From Roseicyclus persicicus (lineage in GTDB: Bacteria > Pseudomonadota > Alphaproteobacteria > Rhodobacterales > Rhodobacteraceae): a stretch of 64,000 bases of DNA. How positions within the stretch are numbered: position 1 is the first letter of the stretch; each line of letters opens with the position of its first letter. A program made the translations under genes and the position numbers. The notes under the pieces were generated by a model that was not told the DNA's origin, searched no databases, and saw only the letters and a program-made list of their open reading frames with translations. The stretch is taken from positions 310,001 through 374,000 of the forward strand of contig NZ_JAAZQQ010000001.1 in NCBI RefSeq assembly GCF_012395815.1, in the 5' to 3' direction. This document shows, in pieces, positions 55,593 to 64,000 of this stretch.

Positions 55593-57560
55593 ATGACCGC
55601 CCCCAAGCGCGACAATCCCTGGCTGATCCGCACCTATGCGGGCCATTCCACCGCCAAGGCGTCGAACGCGCTCTATCGCGGCAACCTGGCCAAGGGGCAG
55701 ACGGGCCTCAGCGTCGCCTTCGACCTGCCCACCCAGACCGGCTACGACAGCGACCACGTGCTGGCGCGGGGCGAGGTGGGCAAGGTCGGCGTCCCGATCT
55801 GCCACCTGGGCGACATGCGGACGCTGTTCGACCAGATCCCGCTGCAGCAGATGAACACCTCGATGACGATCAACGCCACGGCGCCGTGGCTGCTGGCGCT
55901 CTACATCGCGGTGGCCGAGGAGCAGGGGGCCGACATCGCCGAGCTGCAGGGCACGGTCCAGAACGACCTGATGAAGGAATACCTCAGCCGCGGCACCTAT
56001 ATCTGCCCGCCGAAGCCGAGCCTGCGCATGATCGCGGACGTTGCCGAATACTGCTATACCAGCGTCCCGAAATGGAACCCGATGAACGTGTGTTCCTATC
56101 ACCTGCAGGAGGCCGGCGCGACGCCCGAGCAGGAACTGGCCTTTGCGCTGGCCACCGCCATTTCCGTGCTGGACGAATTGCGCCCCCGCGTGCCGGCCGA
56201 GGATTTCCCGGTGCTGGTCGGCCGGATTTCCTTTTTCGTGAATGCGGGCATCCGCTTCGTCACCGAGATGTGCAAGATGCGCGCCTTCGTCGATCTCTGG
56301 GACGAGATCTGCGAAACCCGCTATGGCGTGGCCGACCCGAAATACCGCCGGTTCCGCTACGGCGTGCAGGTCAATTCGCTGGGCCTGACGGAACAGCAGC
56401 CCGAAAACAACGTCTACCGCATCCTGATCGAGATGCTGGCCGTGACGCTGTCGAAAAAGGCCCGCGCCCGTGCCGTGCAATTGCCGGCGTGGAACGAGGC
56501 GCTGGGCCTGCCGCGGCCCTGGGACCAGCAATGGTCGATGCGGATGCAGCAGATCATGGCCTACGAGACGGACCTGCTGGAATACGACGACCTGTTCGAC
56601 GGCAACCCGGTGGTGGACGCCAAGGTCGCGGAATTGAAGGAGGGCGCCCGGGCCGAATTGGCGAACCTCGAGGCGATGGGCGGGGCGATCGCCGCCATCG
56701 AGTACATGAAATCGCGGCTGGTGGAATCGAACGCCGACCGGGTGAACCGGATCGAGCGGGGCGAGACCGTGGTGGTCGGCGTGAACAAGTACACGGCCTC
56801 GGAACCCTCGCCGCTGATGGGCGAGGACGGCGGCATCATGGTGGTCGACCCGGCGGTGGAGCAGGACCAGATCACGCGCCTGCAGGCCTGGCGCGCCGCC
56901 CGCGACGAGGCTGCGGTGCGCGCCGCGCTGGCCGACCTGCGCGCCGCGGCGGCCGAGGGGCGGAACGTCATGCCCGCCTCGATCGCGGCGGCGAAGGCGG
57001 GGGCCACGACGGGCGAATGGGCGGGCGTCATGCGCGCCGTCCACGGCGAATACCGCGGGCCGACGGGCGTGTCGAAATCGGTGTCGAACAAGACCGAGGG
57101 GCTCGACGACATCCGCGACGCGGTCGACGCGGTCAGCGACCGGCTGGGCCGGCGGCTCAAGTTCCTGGTCGGCAAGCCGGGGCTCGACGGCCATTCCAAC
57201 GGGGCGGAACAGATCGCCTTCCGCGCGCGCGATTGCGGGATGGACATTTCCTACGAGGGCATCCGCCTGACCCCCGAGGAAATCGTCGCCGCGGCCAAGG
57301 CCGAGGACGCCCATGTGATCGGCCTGTCGATCCTGTCGGGCAGCCACGTGCCGTTGATCGAGGAGGTGATGGCCCGCCTGCGCGCGGCGGGGCTGGACCA
57401 CGTGCCGGTCATGGTCGGTGGCATCATTCCCGACGAGGACGCGGCGAAACTGAAATCCTTTGGCGTGGCGCGGGTTTATACGCCCAAGGATTTTGAATTG
57501 AACCGGATCATGATGGATATCGTGGCACTGGCCGATCCGCAGCGGATGGCGGCGGAATAG
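55593..57560 (+). CDS. ecm: Ethylmalonyl-CoA mutase
   Basis: This 655-residue adenosylcobalamin-dependent mutase rearranges ethylmalonyl-CoA to methylsuccinyl-CoA in the ethylmalonyl-CoA pathway, which lets cells grow on acetate and other C2 units without isocitrate lyase. The substrate barrel starts GLSVAFDLPTQTGYDSDH and the B12 ligand motif DGHSNG is at residues 532-537, ahead of LSILSGSH and VGGIIPDEDA. The single-chain layout matches MeaA/Ecm rather than two-subunit methylmalonyl-CoA mutase. An adenosyltransferase for its cofactor is near 3.5 kb. It has a strong promoter with an operator-like palindrome. Confidence 0.95.
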   Translation: MTAPKRDNPWLIRTYAGHSTAKASNALYRGNLAKGQTGLSVAFDLPTQTGYDSDHVLARGEVGKVGVPICHLGDMRTLFDQIPLQQMNTSMTINATAPWLLALYIAVAEEQGADIAELQGTVQNDLMKEYLSRGTYICPPKPSLRMIADVAEYCYTSVPKWNPMNVCSYHLQEAGATPEQELAFALATAISVLDELRPRVPAEDFPVLVGRISFFVNAGIRFVTEMCKMRAFVDLWDEICETRYGVADPKYRRFRYGVQVNSLGLTEQQPENNVYRILIEMLAVTLSKKARARAVQLPAWNEALGLPRPWDQQWSMRMQQIMAYETDLLEYDDLFDGNPVVDAKVAELKEGARAELANLEAMGGAIAAIEYMKSRLVESNADRVNRIERGETVVVGVNKYTASEPSPLMGEDGGIMVVDPAVEQDQITRLQAWRAARDEAAVRAALADLRAAAAEGRNVMPASIAAAKAGATTGEWAGVMRAVHGEYRGPTGVSKSVSNKTEGLDDIRDAVDAVSDRLGRRLKFLVGKPGLDGHSNGAEQIAFRARDCGMDISYEGIRLTPEEIVAAAKAEDAHVIGLSILSGSHVPLIEEVMARLRAAGLDHVPVMVGGIIPDEDAAKLKSFGVARVYTPKDFELNRIMMDIVALADPQRMAAE

Positions 57561-57657
57561 AAATCACCGTTATTCGCGTTTCTGAATTTCCTTGCGTTTG
57601 CAGAAAGGCTGGGGCACACCGGCCATTGCACTCCGTGCAGAAAAAGGGACGCGAAAA

Positions 57658-57975
57658 ATGACAAAAGAACTCGGGAAAATGAGCCTCGAGGAATTGCAGG
57701 CACACCAGCGCGACGTGGAGGCCGCCATCAAGGGCTACGAAAAGAAACGCCGCGCCGACGCGCTGGCCGCCGCCCGCGAGGCCGCAAAGGCGCATGGTTT
57801 CGTGCTCGAGGACCTCGTGGGCGGAAAGCCGGCGGCGAAATCGGGCACCAAGGGCGCCGCGAAATACGCCAACCCCGCCGATCCGTCCCAGACCTGGACC
57901 GGCCGCGGCCGTCAGCCGAATTGGGTGAAAGAGGCGCTGGCCAAGGGCAAATCGCTCGAGTCGATGGCCCTCTGA
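57658..57975 (+). CDS. H-NS histone-family nucleoid protein (HvrA-like)
   Basis: This 105-residue protein has an N-terminal coiled coil ([27 protein letters not shown]... split at residues 8-35) for dimerisation. The C-terminal DNA-binding signature is [13 protein letters not shown], the core of H-NS-family proteins that bind AT-rich DNA. It resembles HvrA of Rhodobacter. AAGGGA precedes the ATG, and the region upstream is visibly AT-richer, consistent with autoregulation. deoD follows after 4 bases, an odd partner. Confidence 0.9.
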   Translation: MTKELGKMSLEELQAHQRDVEAAIKGYEKKRRADALAAAREAAKAHGFVLEDLVGGKPAAKSGTKGAAKYANPADPSQTWTGRGRQPNWVKEALAKGKSLESMAL

Positions 57976-57979
57976 GGCG

Positions 57980-58684
57980 ATGACGCCGCATATCTCCGCA
58001 AGGCGGGGGGAGATCGCCGAAACGGTCCTGATGCCGGGCGATCCCCTTCGTGCGAAATGGGCGGCCGAAACATTCCTCGAAAACCCCGTTTGCGTGAACG
58101 AGGTGCGGGGAATGCTCGGCTTTACCGGGACGTGGCGCGGGCACCGCGTCACGATCCACGGCTCGGGCATGGGGATGCCGAGCCTGTCGATCTACGCCAA
58201 CGAGCTGATCCGGGAATATGGCGCCAACACGCTGATCCGCATCGGGTCGGCCGGGGCGATGCAGCCCCATGTCGCGATCCGCGACGTGGTGCTGGCGATG
58301 ACGTCCTCCACGCTGTCGACGCCCTCGTGCGGCATCTTCCGCGAGCTGAACTTCGCGCCCTGCGCGGATTACGGCCTGTTGCGCGCGGCCCATGCGGCGG
58401 CGGAGGCCAAGGGCATCCGGGCGCATGTGGGCGGCATCTATTCATCCGACGTGTTCTACGACGAGCGCCCCGACCTCAACAAGCAGATGCAGCGCCACGG
58501 CATCCTGGCTGTCGAGATGGAGGCGGCCGAGCTCTACACGCTGGCCGCGCGCTACGGGGCGCGGGCGCTGGCGGTTCTGACGATCTCGGATCACCTGCTG
58601 ACCCACGAGGCGCTGCCGGCAGCGGACCGGCAGTCGAGCTTCTCGGACATGGTCGAGATCGCGCTGGAGGCGGCCTTCGCCTGA
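57980..58684 (+). CDS. deoD: Purine-nucleoside phosphorylase, DeoD type
   Basis: This 234-residue hexameric enzyme phosphorolyses purine nucleosides to base and (deoxy)ribose 1-phosphate. [29 protein letters not shown] and [17 protein letters not shown] are diagnostic of the DeoD family, and the catalytic SDHLLTHEA block is present. Its stop lies inside the palindrome run at 58681. It begins 4 bases after the H-NS gene with a poor SD. A structurally unrelated trimeric phosphorylase converges on it. Confidence 0.95.
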   Translation: MTPHISARRGEIAETVLMPGDPLRAKWAAETFLENPVCVNEVRGMLGFTGTWRGHRVTIHGSGMGMPSLSIYANELIREYGANTLIRIGSAGAMQPHVAIRDVVLAMTSSTLSTPSCGIFRELNFAPCADYGLLRAAHAAAEAKGIRAHVGGIYSSDVFYDERPDLNKQMQRHGILAVEMEAAELYTLAARYGARALAVLTISDHLLTHEALPAADRQSSFSDMVEIALEAAFA

Positions 58685-58751
58685 CGAAAAACTCGAGTTT
58701 TTCGTCAGGGAAAACTCGAGTTTTCCCGCGCGGAAAACTGCAGTTTTCCGC
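58681..58751. repeat. Run of three perfect AAAACT-centred palindromes
   Basis: Three perfect palindromes lie side by side between convergent genes: 58681-58708 (28 bp, core AAAAACTCGAGTTTTT), 58708-58727 (20 bp, GGGAAAACTC/GAGTTTTCCC) and 58730-58751 (22 bp, core GAAAACTGCAGTTTTC). The first overlaps the deoD stop codon; the last ends 6 bases before the next stop. Each arm carries an A-run that becomes a T-run on the other side, so a hairpin in either direction would end with a T-rich arm. Confidence 0.88.
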
Positions 58752-58756
58752 CGCCC

Positions 58757-59557
58757 TCAGCCGCGCAGCATCCGCCGCAGGATGCGTTCCAGCTTCGCCG
58801 CCCCCAAGGGCGCCATCGCCTTGGTGTGCTCGTGGCTGATCTTCTCGTCCGACAGGCCCGCCGCCTTGTTGGTGATGGTCGAGATCGCCGCCACCCGCAG
58901 CCCGAGAAACCGCGCCAGGATCACCTCGGGCACCGTCGACATGCCCACGGCATCGGCCCCGAGGATGCGGATCGCTCGGATCTCGGCCGGCGTCTCGAAG
59001 GAGGGGCCGGAATACCAGGCGTAGACGCCCTCCCTCAGCGGAACACCCTCCGCCTCGGCCGCCGCCTTGAGCGCGGCACGCAGGCCCGGGTCATGGGCCT
59101 CCGTCATCGGCACGAAGCGCGCGTCGGTCTTCTCCCCGATCAGCGGGTTCAGCCCGGAGAAGTTAATGTGGTCCGACAGGAGCATCAGGTCGCCCGGGTC
59201 CATATCCGGGTGCATCGACCCCGCCGCGTTGGTCAGGATCAGGCGTTCGCCCCCCAGCGCCTTCAGCACCTCAAGCGGCAGCCGCATCGCGTCGCCCCGC
59301 CCGCTCTCGTAATAATGCGCCCGGCCGCCGAAGACGCAGACGCGGGTGCCCTCCAGGTCGCCGATCACGAGCTTGGGGTTGTGCCCCGACACGCCCGCGT
59401 GGGGGAACCCCGGCAGGTCGGCGTAGTCGATCGCCACGCCGTCCACCGCGTCCGCGATGTGCCCCAGCCCCGACCCTAGGATCAGGCCATAGGCCGGCGG
59501 TTCCGCCCCAGCGCGGTCGCGGATCAGGGCGGCGAGGTCCTCAGCGTTCCTTGACAT
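58757..59557 (-). CDS. Purine-nucleoside phosphorylase, trimeric type
   Basis: This 266-residue enzyme belongs to the PNP/MTAP family. The phosphate site is GLILGSGLGHIADA, then HAGVSGHNPKLV, the purine site GRAHYYESG, LTNAAGSM, GPSFETPAEIRAI and TNKAAGLS. It prefers guanosine and inosine in related enzymes. Its start overlaps the upstream permease gene by 17 bases, so it belongs to the nucleoside transporter operon. Confidence 0.94.
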   Translation of the reverse strand: MSRNAEDLAALIRDRAGAEPPAYGLILGSGLGHIADAVDGVAIDYADLPGFPHAGVSGHNPKLVIGDLEGTRVCVFGGRAHYYESGRGDAMRLPLEVLKALGGERLILTNAAGSMHPDMDPGDLMLLSDHINFSGLNPLIGEKTDARFVPMTEAHDPGLRAALKAAAEAEGVPLREGVYAWYSGPSFETPAEIRAIRILGADAVGMSTVPEVILARFLGLRVAAISTITNKAAGLSDEKISHEHTKAMAPLGAAKLERILRRMLRG

Positions 59558-60518
59558 AGGGCTCCCCCCCGGCGCGCGGCGGAATGGCCTTGCCCACGAG
59601 GCCCGCCAGCACGATCACGACGAGGATGTAGGGCAGGGCCTGCATGAACTGCACCGGCACGATGAACTCGCCCAGCTGGATGTTCTGATAGCGGTTCCCG
59701 ATCGCGTCGAAGAGGCCGAACAGCAGGCAGGCCGACAGCGCGTACCACGGCCGCCACTTGGCGAAGATCAGGGCGGCCAGCGCGATGAAGCCGCGGCCCG
59801 CGCTCATGTCCTTGACGAAGCCCGCGTTCAGCGCCGTGGCGAGGTAGGCGCCCGCAAGCCCGCAGAGCACGCCGCAGATCACCACCGCGGCATAGCGCAG
59901 CCCCACCACCGACACGCCCGCGGTGTCGACGGCGGCCGGGTTCTCGCCCACCGCCCGCAGCCGGAGGCCGAAGCGGGTGCGGTAGAGCAGGAACCACGTC
60001 AGCGGCACCATCAGCAGCGCCACGTAGACGAGGATGGAATGGCCCGAGATCAGCTCGGAATAGACCTGCCCCAGCGGCCCCTGCTGGGCGATGTCGCGGA
60101 TGCGCGTCTCAGCCCCCGGCAGGACGATGTTGCCGAACCGCGACTCGGTGGCCAGCTGCGGGGTGCGGCCGCCCTGCTGGAACCAGGTCTGCGCGATCAC
60201 CACGGTCAGGCCGGCGGCGAGGAAGTTGATCGCCACGCCCGAGATCAGCTGGTTGCCGCGGAAGGTGATCGAGGCGACGCCGTGCAGACCCGACAGGAAC
60301 ACCGACGCCACGATCCCGGCGAACAGCCCGAGCCAGACCGAGCCGGTGGTGAAGGCGATCGCCGCCGAGAAGAAGGCGGCGGCCAGCATCTTGCCCTCGA
60401 GGCCGATGTCGAAGATGCCCGCGCGTTCCGACCAGAGCCCGGCGAGGCAGGCCAGCAGGAGCGGCGTGGCCAGCCGGACCGTGGAATCGAGGATCTGAAC
60501 GATGGTCAGGAAATCCAT
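59541..60518 (-). CDS. Nucleoside (BMP-type) ABC transporter permease, second subunit
   Basis: This 325-residue permease has about nine membrane helices. The N-terminal DSTVRLATPLLLACLAGLWS, then GIFDIGLEGKMLAAAFFSAA and SGVAINFLAAGLTVVIAQTW, are typical of the YufQ/NupQ group. FGLRLRAVGENPAAVDTAGV is the cytoplasmic loop that meets the ATPase. It follows the other permease by 4 bases and overlaps the phosphorylase gene. Confidence 0.93.
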   Translation of the reverse strand: MDFLTIVQILDSTVRLATPLLLACLAGLWSERAGIFDIGLEGKMLAAAFFSAAIAFTTGSVWLGLFAGIVASVFLSGLHGVASITFRGNQLISGVAINFLAAGLTVVIAQTWFQQGGRTPQLATESRFGNIVLPGAETRIRDIAQQGPLGQVYSELISGHSILVYVALLMVPLTWFLLYRTRFGLRLRAVGENPAAVDTAGVSVVGLRYAAVVICGVLCGLAGAYLATALNAGFVKDMSAGRGFIALAALIFAKWRPWYALSACLLFGLFDAIGNRYQNIQLGEFIVPVQFMQALPYILVVIVLAGLVGKAIPPRAGGEPYVKER

Positions 60519-60522
60519 GGTC

Positions 60523-61638
60523 TCACTCCGCCGGGGTCCGGGCGCCCGCCTCGCGGCGGCGGCGCAGCGACAGGAAGAACGCCTGCATGGGCATCCGCAC
60601 CATGTTGTCGAGCGCCCCGGTGAACAGGATCACGAGGGCCTGGATCACCACCACCATCTCGCGGCTGATCGCGGGCATCTCGAACTGGAGTTCCGCCCCG
60701 CCCTGGTAGAGCGCCCCGAACAGCAGCGCCGCCAGGATCACGCCCACCGGGTGCGACCGGCCCATCAGCGCCACCGCGATGCCGACGAAGCCCGCGCCCT
60801 CGACGAAGTCGAGCACCAGCCGTTCGGCCTCGCCCATCACCACGTTGATCGCCATCATGCCGGCCAGCGCGCCCGAGATGATCATGGTGATCATGATGAT
60901 CTTGGTCGGGTTGATCCCGGCATAGACCGCGGCGCTGTCGGAATGGCCGAAGGCGCGGATCTCGTAGCCGAGCCGGGTGCGCCAGATCAGAAGCCACACG
61001 AAGACGCAGGCCAGCAGCGCGAGGAAGAAGGAGAAGTTGAGCGGCGTTGACCCCCGGAAGCCCAGGAAGCCCGCGAAGCTGGCCGCGTTGGGAAGGTGGA
61101 CGGCCTCGGCGAAGGTCGCGCTTTCGGGCGACATCGAGCCCTCGACGCGGAACACGTTGACCAGCAGGTACACCATCAGCGCCGAGGCGATGTAGTTGAA
61201 CATGATCGTGGTGATCACGATGTGGCTGCCGCGCTTGGCCTGCAGGTAGGCGGGCACCGCCGCCCAGACGGCCCCGAAGGCCGCCGAGAACAGCACCGCG
61301 GCCAAGAGCGCGATGGTCCAGTGCGGCCAGGCCACGCCGAGCAGGATGATCGCCACGCCTAGGCCCCCCAGCGCCGCCTGCCCCTCGCCGCCGATGTTGA
61401 ACAGCCGCGCGTGGAAGGCGACGGCGACGGCCAGCCCGGTGAAGATGAAGTTGGTCGCGTAGTAGAGCGTGTAGCCCCAGCCATAGGCCGACCCGAAGGC
61501 CCCGCGCACCATGATCTCCATCGCGCGCCACGGGCTTTCCCCGATGATCGCCACGACCAGCCCCGAGACCACCAGCGCCAGCACCACGCTGATCAGCGGG
61601 ATCAGGACGACATCCGCCCATTTCGGCATCTTGTCCAT
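60523..61638 (-). CDS. Nucleoside (BMP-type) ABC transporter permease, first subunit
   Basis: This 371-residue permease has the YufP/NupP features: FIFTGLAVAVAFHARLFNIG, the GGEGQAALGGLG loop, AKRGSHIVITTIMFNYIASA and GYEIRAFGHSDSAAVYAGIN. It lies just after the ATPase gene with one base between them. Confidence 0.93.
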   Translation of the reverse strand: MDKMPKWADVVLIPLISVVLALVVSGLVVAIIGESPWRAMEIMVRGAFGSAYGWGYTLYYATNFIFTGLAVAVAFHARLFNIGGEGQAALGGLGVAIILLGVAWPHWTIALLAAVLFSAAFGAVWAAVPAYLQAKRGSHIVITTIMFNYIASALMVYLLVNVFRVEGSMSPESATFAEAVHLPNAASFAGFLGFRGSTPLNFSFFLALLACVFVWLLIWRTRLGYEIRAFGHSDSAAVYAGINPTKIIMITMIISGALAGMMAINVVMGEAERLVLDFVEGAGFVGIAVALMGRSHPVGVILAALLFGALYQGGAELQFEMPAISREMVVVIQALVILFTGALDNMVRMPMQAFFLSLRRRREAGARTPAE

Positions 61639-61639
61639 G

Positions 61640-63169
61640 TCAGGCGGCCCCCTGCGTCACCCCGGCCATCAGCAGGCCGAGCTCGTTCTCGTTGGTCTCG
61701 GAGGGCAGGCGCTCGCCCATGATCCTGCCGTCGAACATCACCGCGATGCGGTCCGACAGGCCCATGATCTCGTCCAGTTCCACCGACACCAGCAGGATCG
61801 CCTTGCCCTGGTCGCGCAGCGCGATGATCTGCTTGTGGATGAACTCGATCGCGCCGATGTCGACGCCGCGGGTGGGCTGGCCGACCAGCAACAGGTCCGG
61901 CGCGCGGTCCATCTCGCGGGCGACGACGATCTTCTGCTGGTTGCCGCCCGAGAAGTTGCGCGCGGGCAGGCGCGGGTTCGGCGGGCGCACGTCGTAGCGC
62001 GCCATCTTGTCGGCGCAATCGTCCTTGATGGCCGCGTTGTTCATCAAGAGGCCGGTGTTGTACTTCGGGTCCTGGTGGTAGCCGAAGGCCACGTTTTCCC
62101 AGGCCTCGTAGGCCATGATGAGGCCCTCGGTCTGCCGGTCCTCGGGGACATGGCCGATGCCGCGGGCGCGGCGGGTCTGGCCGTTGGAATGCTTGCCGGT
62201 GACGTCCAGCGGCTCGTTGTGCAGGGTGACGGTGCCGCCCTGCGCCGGGATCATGCCGCCCAGCACCTGCAACAACTCGGTCTGCCCGTTGCCTGCGACC
62301 CCCGCGATGCCCAGGATCTCGCCGCGCCGGATCTCCAGCGACACGCCCTTCAGCCGCTCCACCCCGCCGCGCACCACGCGCAGCTTGTCGACCTTCAGCA
62401 CCACGTCGCCGGGCGTCGCGGGCGCCTTGTCGACCTCGAGCAGCACCTTGCGGCCCACCATCATCTCGGCCAGCTCGGCGGGCGAGGTGTCGGCCGTCTT
62501 CACCGTGTTGGTCATCTCGCCGCGGCGCATCACGCTGACGGTGTCGGTGATCTCCATGATCTCGCGCAGCTTGTGGGTGATCAGGATGATCGTCTTGCCC
62601 TCTTCCTTCAGCCGCTCGAGGATGCGGAACAGCTGGTCGGCCTCGGCCGGGGTCAGCACGCCCGTCGGCTCGTCGAGGATCAGGATGTCGGCGTGGCGGT
62701 AGAGCTGTTTCAGGATCTCCACCCGCTGCTGGTGGCCGACGCTCAGATCCTCGATCATCGCGTCGGGGTCGACCTTGAGGCCGTATTCCTCGGACAGCTC
62801 GGTCAGGAGCCGCCGCGCCTTGGCGATCGAGGGGCGGAGGAGCGCGCCGTCCTCGGCGCCGAGGATCACGTTCTCGACCACGGTGAAATTCTCGACCAGC
62901 TTGAAATGCTGGTGGACCATCCCGATGCCGGCGCGGATCGCGGCCTGGCTGTCGGGGATCGGTGTCAGTTTGCCGTCGATCCAGATCTCGCCCCGGTCAG
63001 CCTTGTAGAAGCCGTAGAGGATCGACATCAGCGTCGACTTGCCCGCGCCGTTCTCGCCCACGATGCCATGGATCGTGCCCTTGGCGACGGACATCGAGAT
63101 ATTGCGGTTCGCCTGCACAGGCCCGAAGGCCTTGGAGATGCCCTTGAGCTCGATGGCGTGTGCGGTCAT
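61640..63169 (-). CDS. Nucleoside (BMP-type) ABC transporter ATP-binding protein
   Basis: This 509-residue protein has two ABC modules. The first has GIVGENGAGKSTLMSILYG, the signature LSVGHQQRVEILKQL and ILILDEPTGVL. The second has GIAGVAGNGQTELLQVLG in place of a full Walker A (no GKS/T), as usual for this family, and NFSGGNQQKIVVAREM with LLLVGQPTRGVD. It follows the binding-protein gene across a hairpin. Confidence 0.94.
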   Translation of the reverse strand: MTAHAIELKGISKAFGPVQANRNISMSVAKGTIHGIVGENGAGKSTLMSILYGFYKADRGEIWIDGKLTPIPDSQAAIRAGIGMVHQHFKLVENFTVVENVILGAEDGALLRPSIAKARRLLTELSEEYGLKVDPDAMIEDLSVGHQQRVEILKQLYRHADILILDEPTGVLTPAEADQLFRILERLKEEGKTIILITHKLREIMEITDTVSVMRRGEMTNTVKTADTSPAELAEMMVGRKVLLEVDKAPATPGDVVLKVDKLRVVRGGVERLKGVSLEIRRGEILGIAGVAGNGQTELLQVLGGMIPAQGGTVTLHNEPLDVTGKHSNGQTRRARGIGHVPEDRQTEGLIMAYEAWENVAFGYHQDPKYNTGLLMNNAAIKDDCADKMARYDVRPPNPRLPARNFSGGNQQKIVVAREMDRAPDLLLVGQPTRGVDIGAIEFIHKQIIALRDQGKAILLVSVELDEIMGLSDRIAVMFDGRIMGERLPSETNENELGLLMAGVTQGAA

Positions 63170-63203
63170 GGCGTGCGGTCCCCGGCTGTGGTCCGATGCG
63201 GAA

Positions 63204-63234
63204 CGGGCCGCGGCGTCTGATGCACCGCGGCCCG
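63204..63234 (-). terminator. GC-rich hairpin between the binding-protein and ATPase genes
   Basis: CGGGCCGCGG and CCGCGGCCCG pair perfectly over 10 bp around an 11-base loop, 25 bases after the binding-protein stop. There is no T-tract. In such operons a hairpin here commonly protects or partly terminates the message so that the binding protein is made in excess. Confidence 0.6.
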
Positions 63235-63258
63235 CGCCCGTGTCACGATCTCAGGCGA

Positions 63259-64000
63259 TCACTGCATCTGAACGGGGCAGGTGCCGTCGGTGCGGTAGTC
63301 GTGCACCATCAACTCGCCGGCGATGATCGCCGCGCGTGCGGCGTCGACGGCCTCCTGCATCTCGGCCGTGATCAGCTCGGCGTTGAACTCGTCCAGCGCG
63401 TAGCCCACGCCCTCTTCCTCGAGGCCGAAGACATGCACGCCGGTTTCGACGTCGGGGCCCGCCAGGAAGGCGTCATAGACGGCCACGTCCACGCGCTTGA
63501 GCATCGAGGTCAGGACCGAGCCGGGGTGCAGGTAGTTCTGGTTGCTGTCCACGCCGATCGACAGGATGCCCTCGTCGGCGGCAACCTGCAGCACGCCGAG
63601 GCCGGTGCCGCCGGCGGCGGCATAGACCACGTCGGCGCCCCGGGCGATCTGGCCGCGGGTCAGTTCACCGCCGCGCACCGGGTCGTTCCAGGCGGCCGGC
63701 GTGGTGCCGGTCATGTTGGCGATCACGGTCGCCTCGGGGTTCACGGCGACGACGCCCTGGGCATAGCCGCACCCGAACGCCGAGATGAGCGGGACGTCCA
63801 TGCCGCCGACGAAGCCGACGGTGCCGGTCTCGGACGCCATCGCGGCCAGCATGCCCACCAGGTAGGAGCCCTCATGCTCGGCGAAGATCACCGAGCGCAC
63901 GTTCGGCGCATCGACCACGGCGTCGATGATGACGAAGGTGGTGTCCGGGTAGTCGGGCGCGACCACGGACAGGGGCGTTTCCTGCAGGAAGCCCGCCATC
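63259..64000 (-). CDS. BMP-family substrate-binding protein (N-terminus outside the window)
   Basis: The last roughly 246 residues of a PnrA/Med-type lipoprotein are present; the start and lipobox lie beyond the right edge. Visible blocks are VFAEHEGSYLVGMLAAMASE-like FAEHEGSYLVGMLA, VGFVGGMDVPLISAFGCGYA, TRGQIARGADVVYAAAGGTG and SIGVDSNQNYLHPGSVLTSM. These match BMP-family purine nucleoside binding proteins. It leads the operon for the transporter and the trimeric phosphorylase. Confidence 0.92.
   Translation of the reverse strand, partial: MAGFLQETPLSVVAPDYPDTTFVIIDAVVDAPNVRSVIFAEHEGSYLVGMLAAMASETGTVGFVGGMDVPLISAFGCGYAQGVVAVNPEATVIANMTGTTPAAWNDPVRGGELTRGQIARGADVVYAAAGGTGLGVLQVAADEGILSIGVDSNQNYLHPGSVLTSMLKRVDVAVYDAFLAGPDVETGVHVFGLEEEGVGYALDEFNAELITAEMQEAVDAARAAIIAGELMVHDYRTDGTCPVQMQ

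Overview
The window is high-GC bacterial chromosome, most likely from a member of the Rhodobacterales (Alphaproteobacteria). The main reasons are the gene content: a TrcR-type cell-cycle regulator, the division ATPase MipZ, an isolated F0 ATP synthase operon with both b' and b subunits, an NDUFS4-like complex I accessory subunit, a HIG1-domain protein, an ethylmalonyl-CoA mutase, an HvrA-like H-NS protein, and an intergenic CCCCCGGAGTATTT-type repeat that I associate with this order. No rRNA operon, CRISPR array, intact insertion sequence or complete prophage was seen.

Layout. 1-3.1 kb: a gene end, a DUF4453 secreted protein, trcR, an RNase T2 and a higBA toxin-antitoxin pair with a perfect palindromic operator. 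3.1-13.7 kb: cobalamin adenosyltransferase with a HIG1 protein, an SDR, an SH3 protein, parC, a glyoxalase-fold protein, a DUF2189 membrane protein, a P450, a lipoprotein, a solitary tuf and an acyltransferase. 13.8-19.4 kb: gnd, tRNA-Trp, uvrB, a complex I accessory subunit, a GNAT protein and tRNA-Arg. 19.4-24 kb: a regulator divergent from an outer-membrane channel and a NylB-like serine hydrolase, then two unknown proteins. 24-30 kb: cmk, rpsA, a GbsR/MarR regulator and cydAB. 30-39 kb: a low-GC sulfotransferase, mipZ, then the translation genes rpmE, rplS, trmD, rimM, rpsP and ffh, interrupted by an ABC-2 exporter on the other strand. 39-46 kb: a small low-GC island with an XRE regulator, azoR with a divergent LysR regulator, an EamA exporter, an ArsR regulator and the atpIBEXF operon. 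46-55 kb: an almost continuous minus-strand operon (ABC peptide transporter without a binding protein, aldehyde dehydrogenase, thioesterase, SDR, P1 peptidase). 55-64 kb: ethylmalonyl-CoA mutase, an H-NS protein, two unrelated purine nucleoside phosphorylases meeting end to end, and a BMP-type nucleoside ABC transporter that runs off the right edge.

How the genes connect. The adenosyltransferase near 3.5 kb makes the adenosylcobalamin that ethylmalonyl-CoA mutase (55.6 kb) needs for acetyl-CoA assimilation. The BMP transporter plus the two phosphorylases form a purine nucleoside uptake and salvage module. GbsR/MarR-cydAB is a regulated quinol oxidase unit, and the F0 operon supplies the membrane half of ATP synthase.

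Most unusual features. Three intergenic sites carry runs of side-by-side, nearly loopless perfect palindromes (7931-8021, 52933-52981, 58681-58751). Each run has its own six-base core, but all share one architecture. There is also an unassigned, strongly structured rod-like sequence at 18259-18403, a promoter-terminator pair in the rpsA leader, and an orphan strong terminator at 26779-26808. These are the best candidates for undescribed biology here; no new protein system could be shown with confidence.
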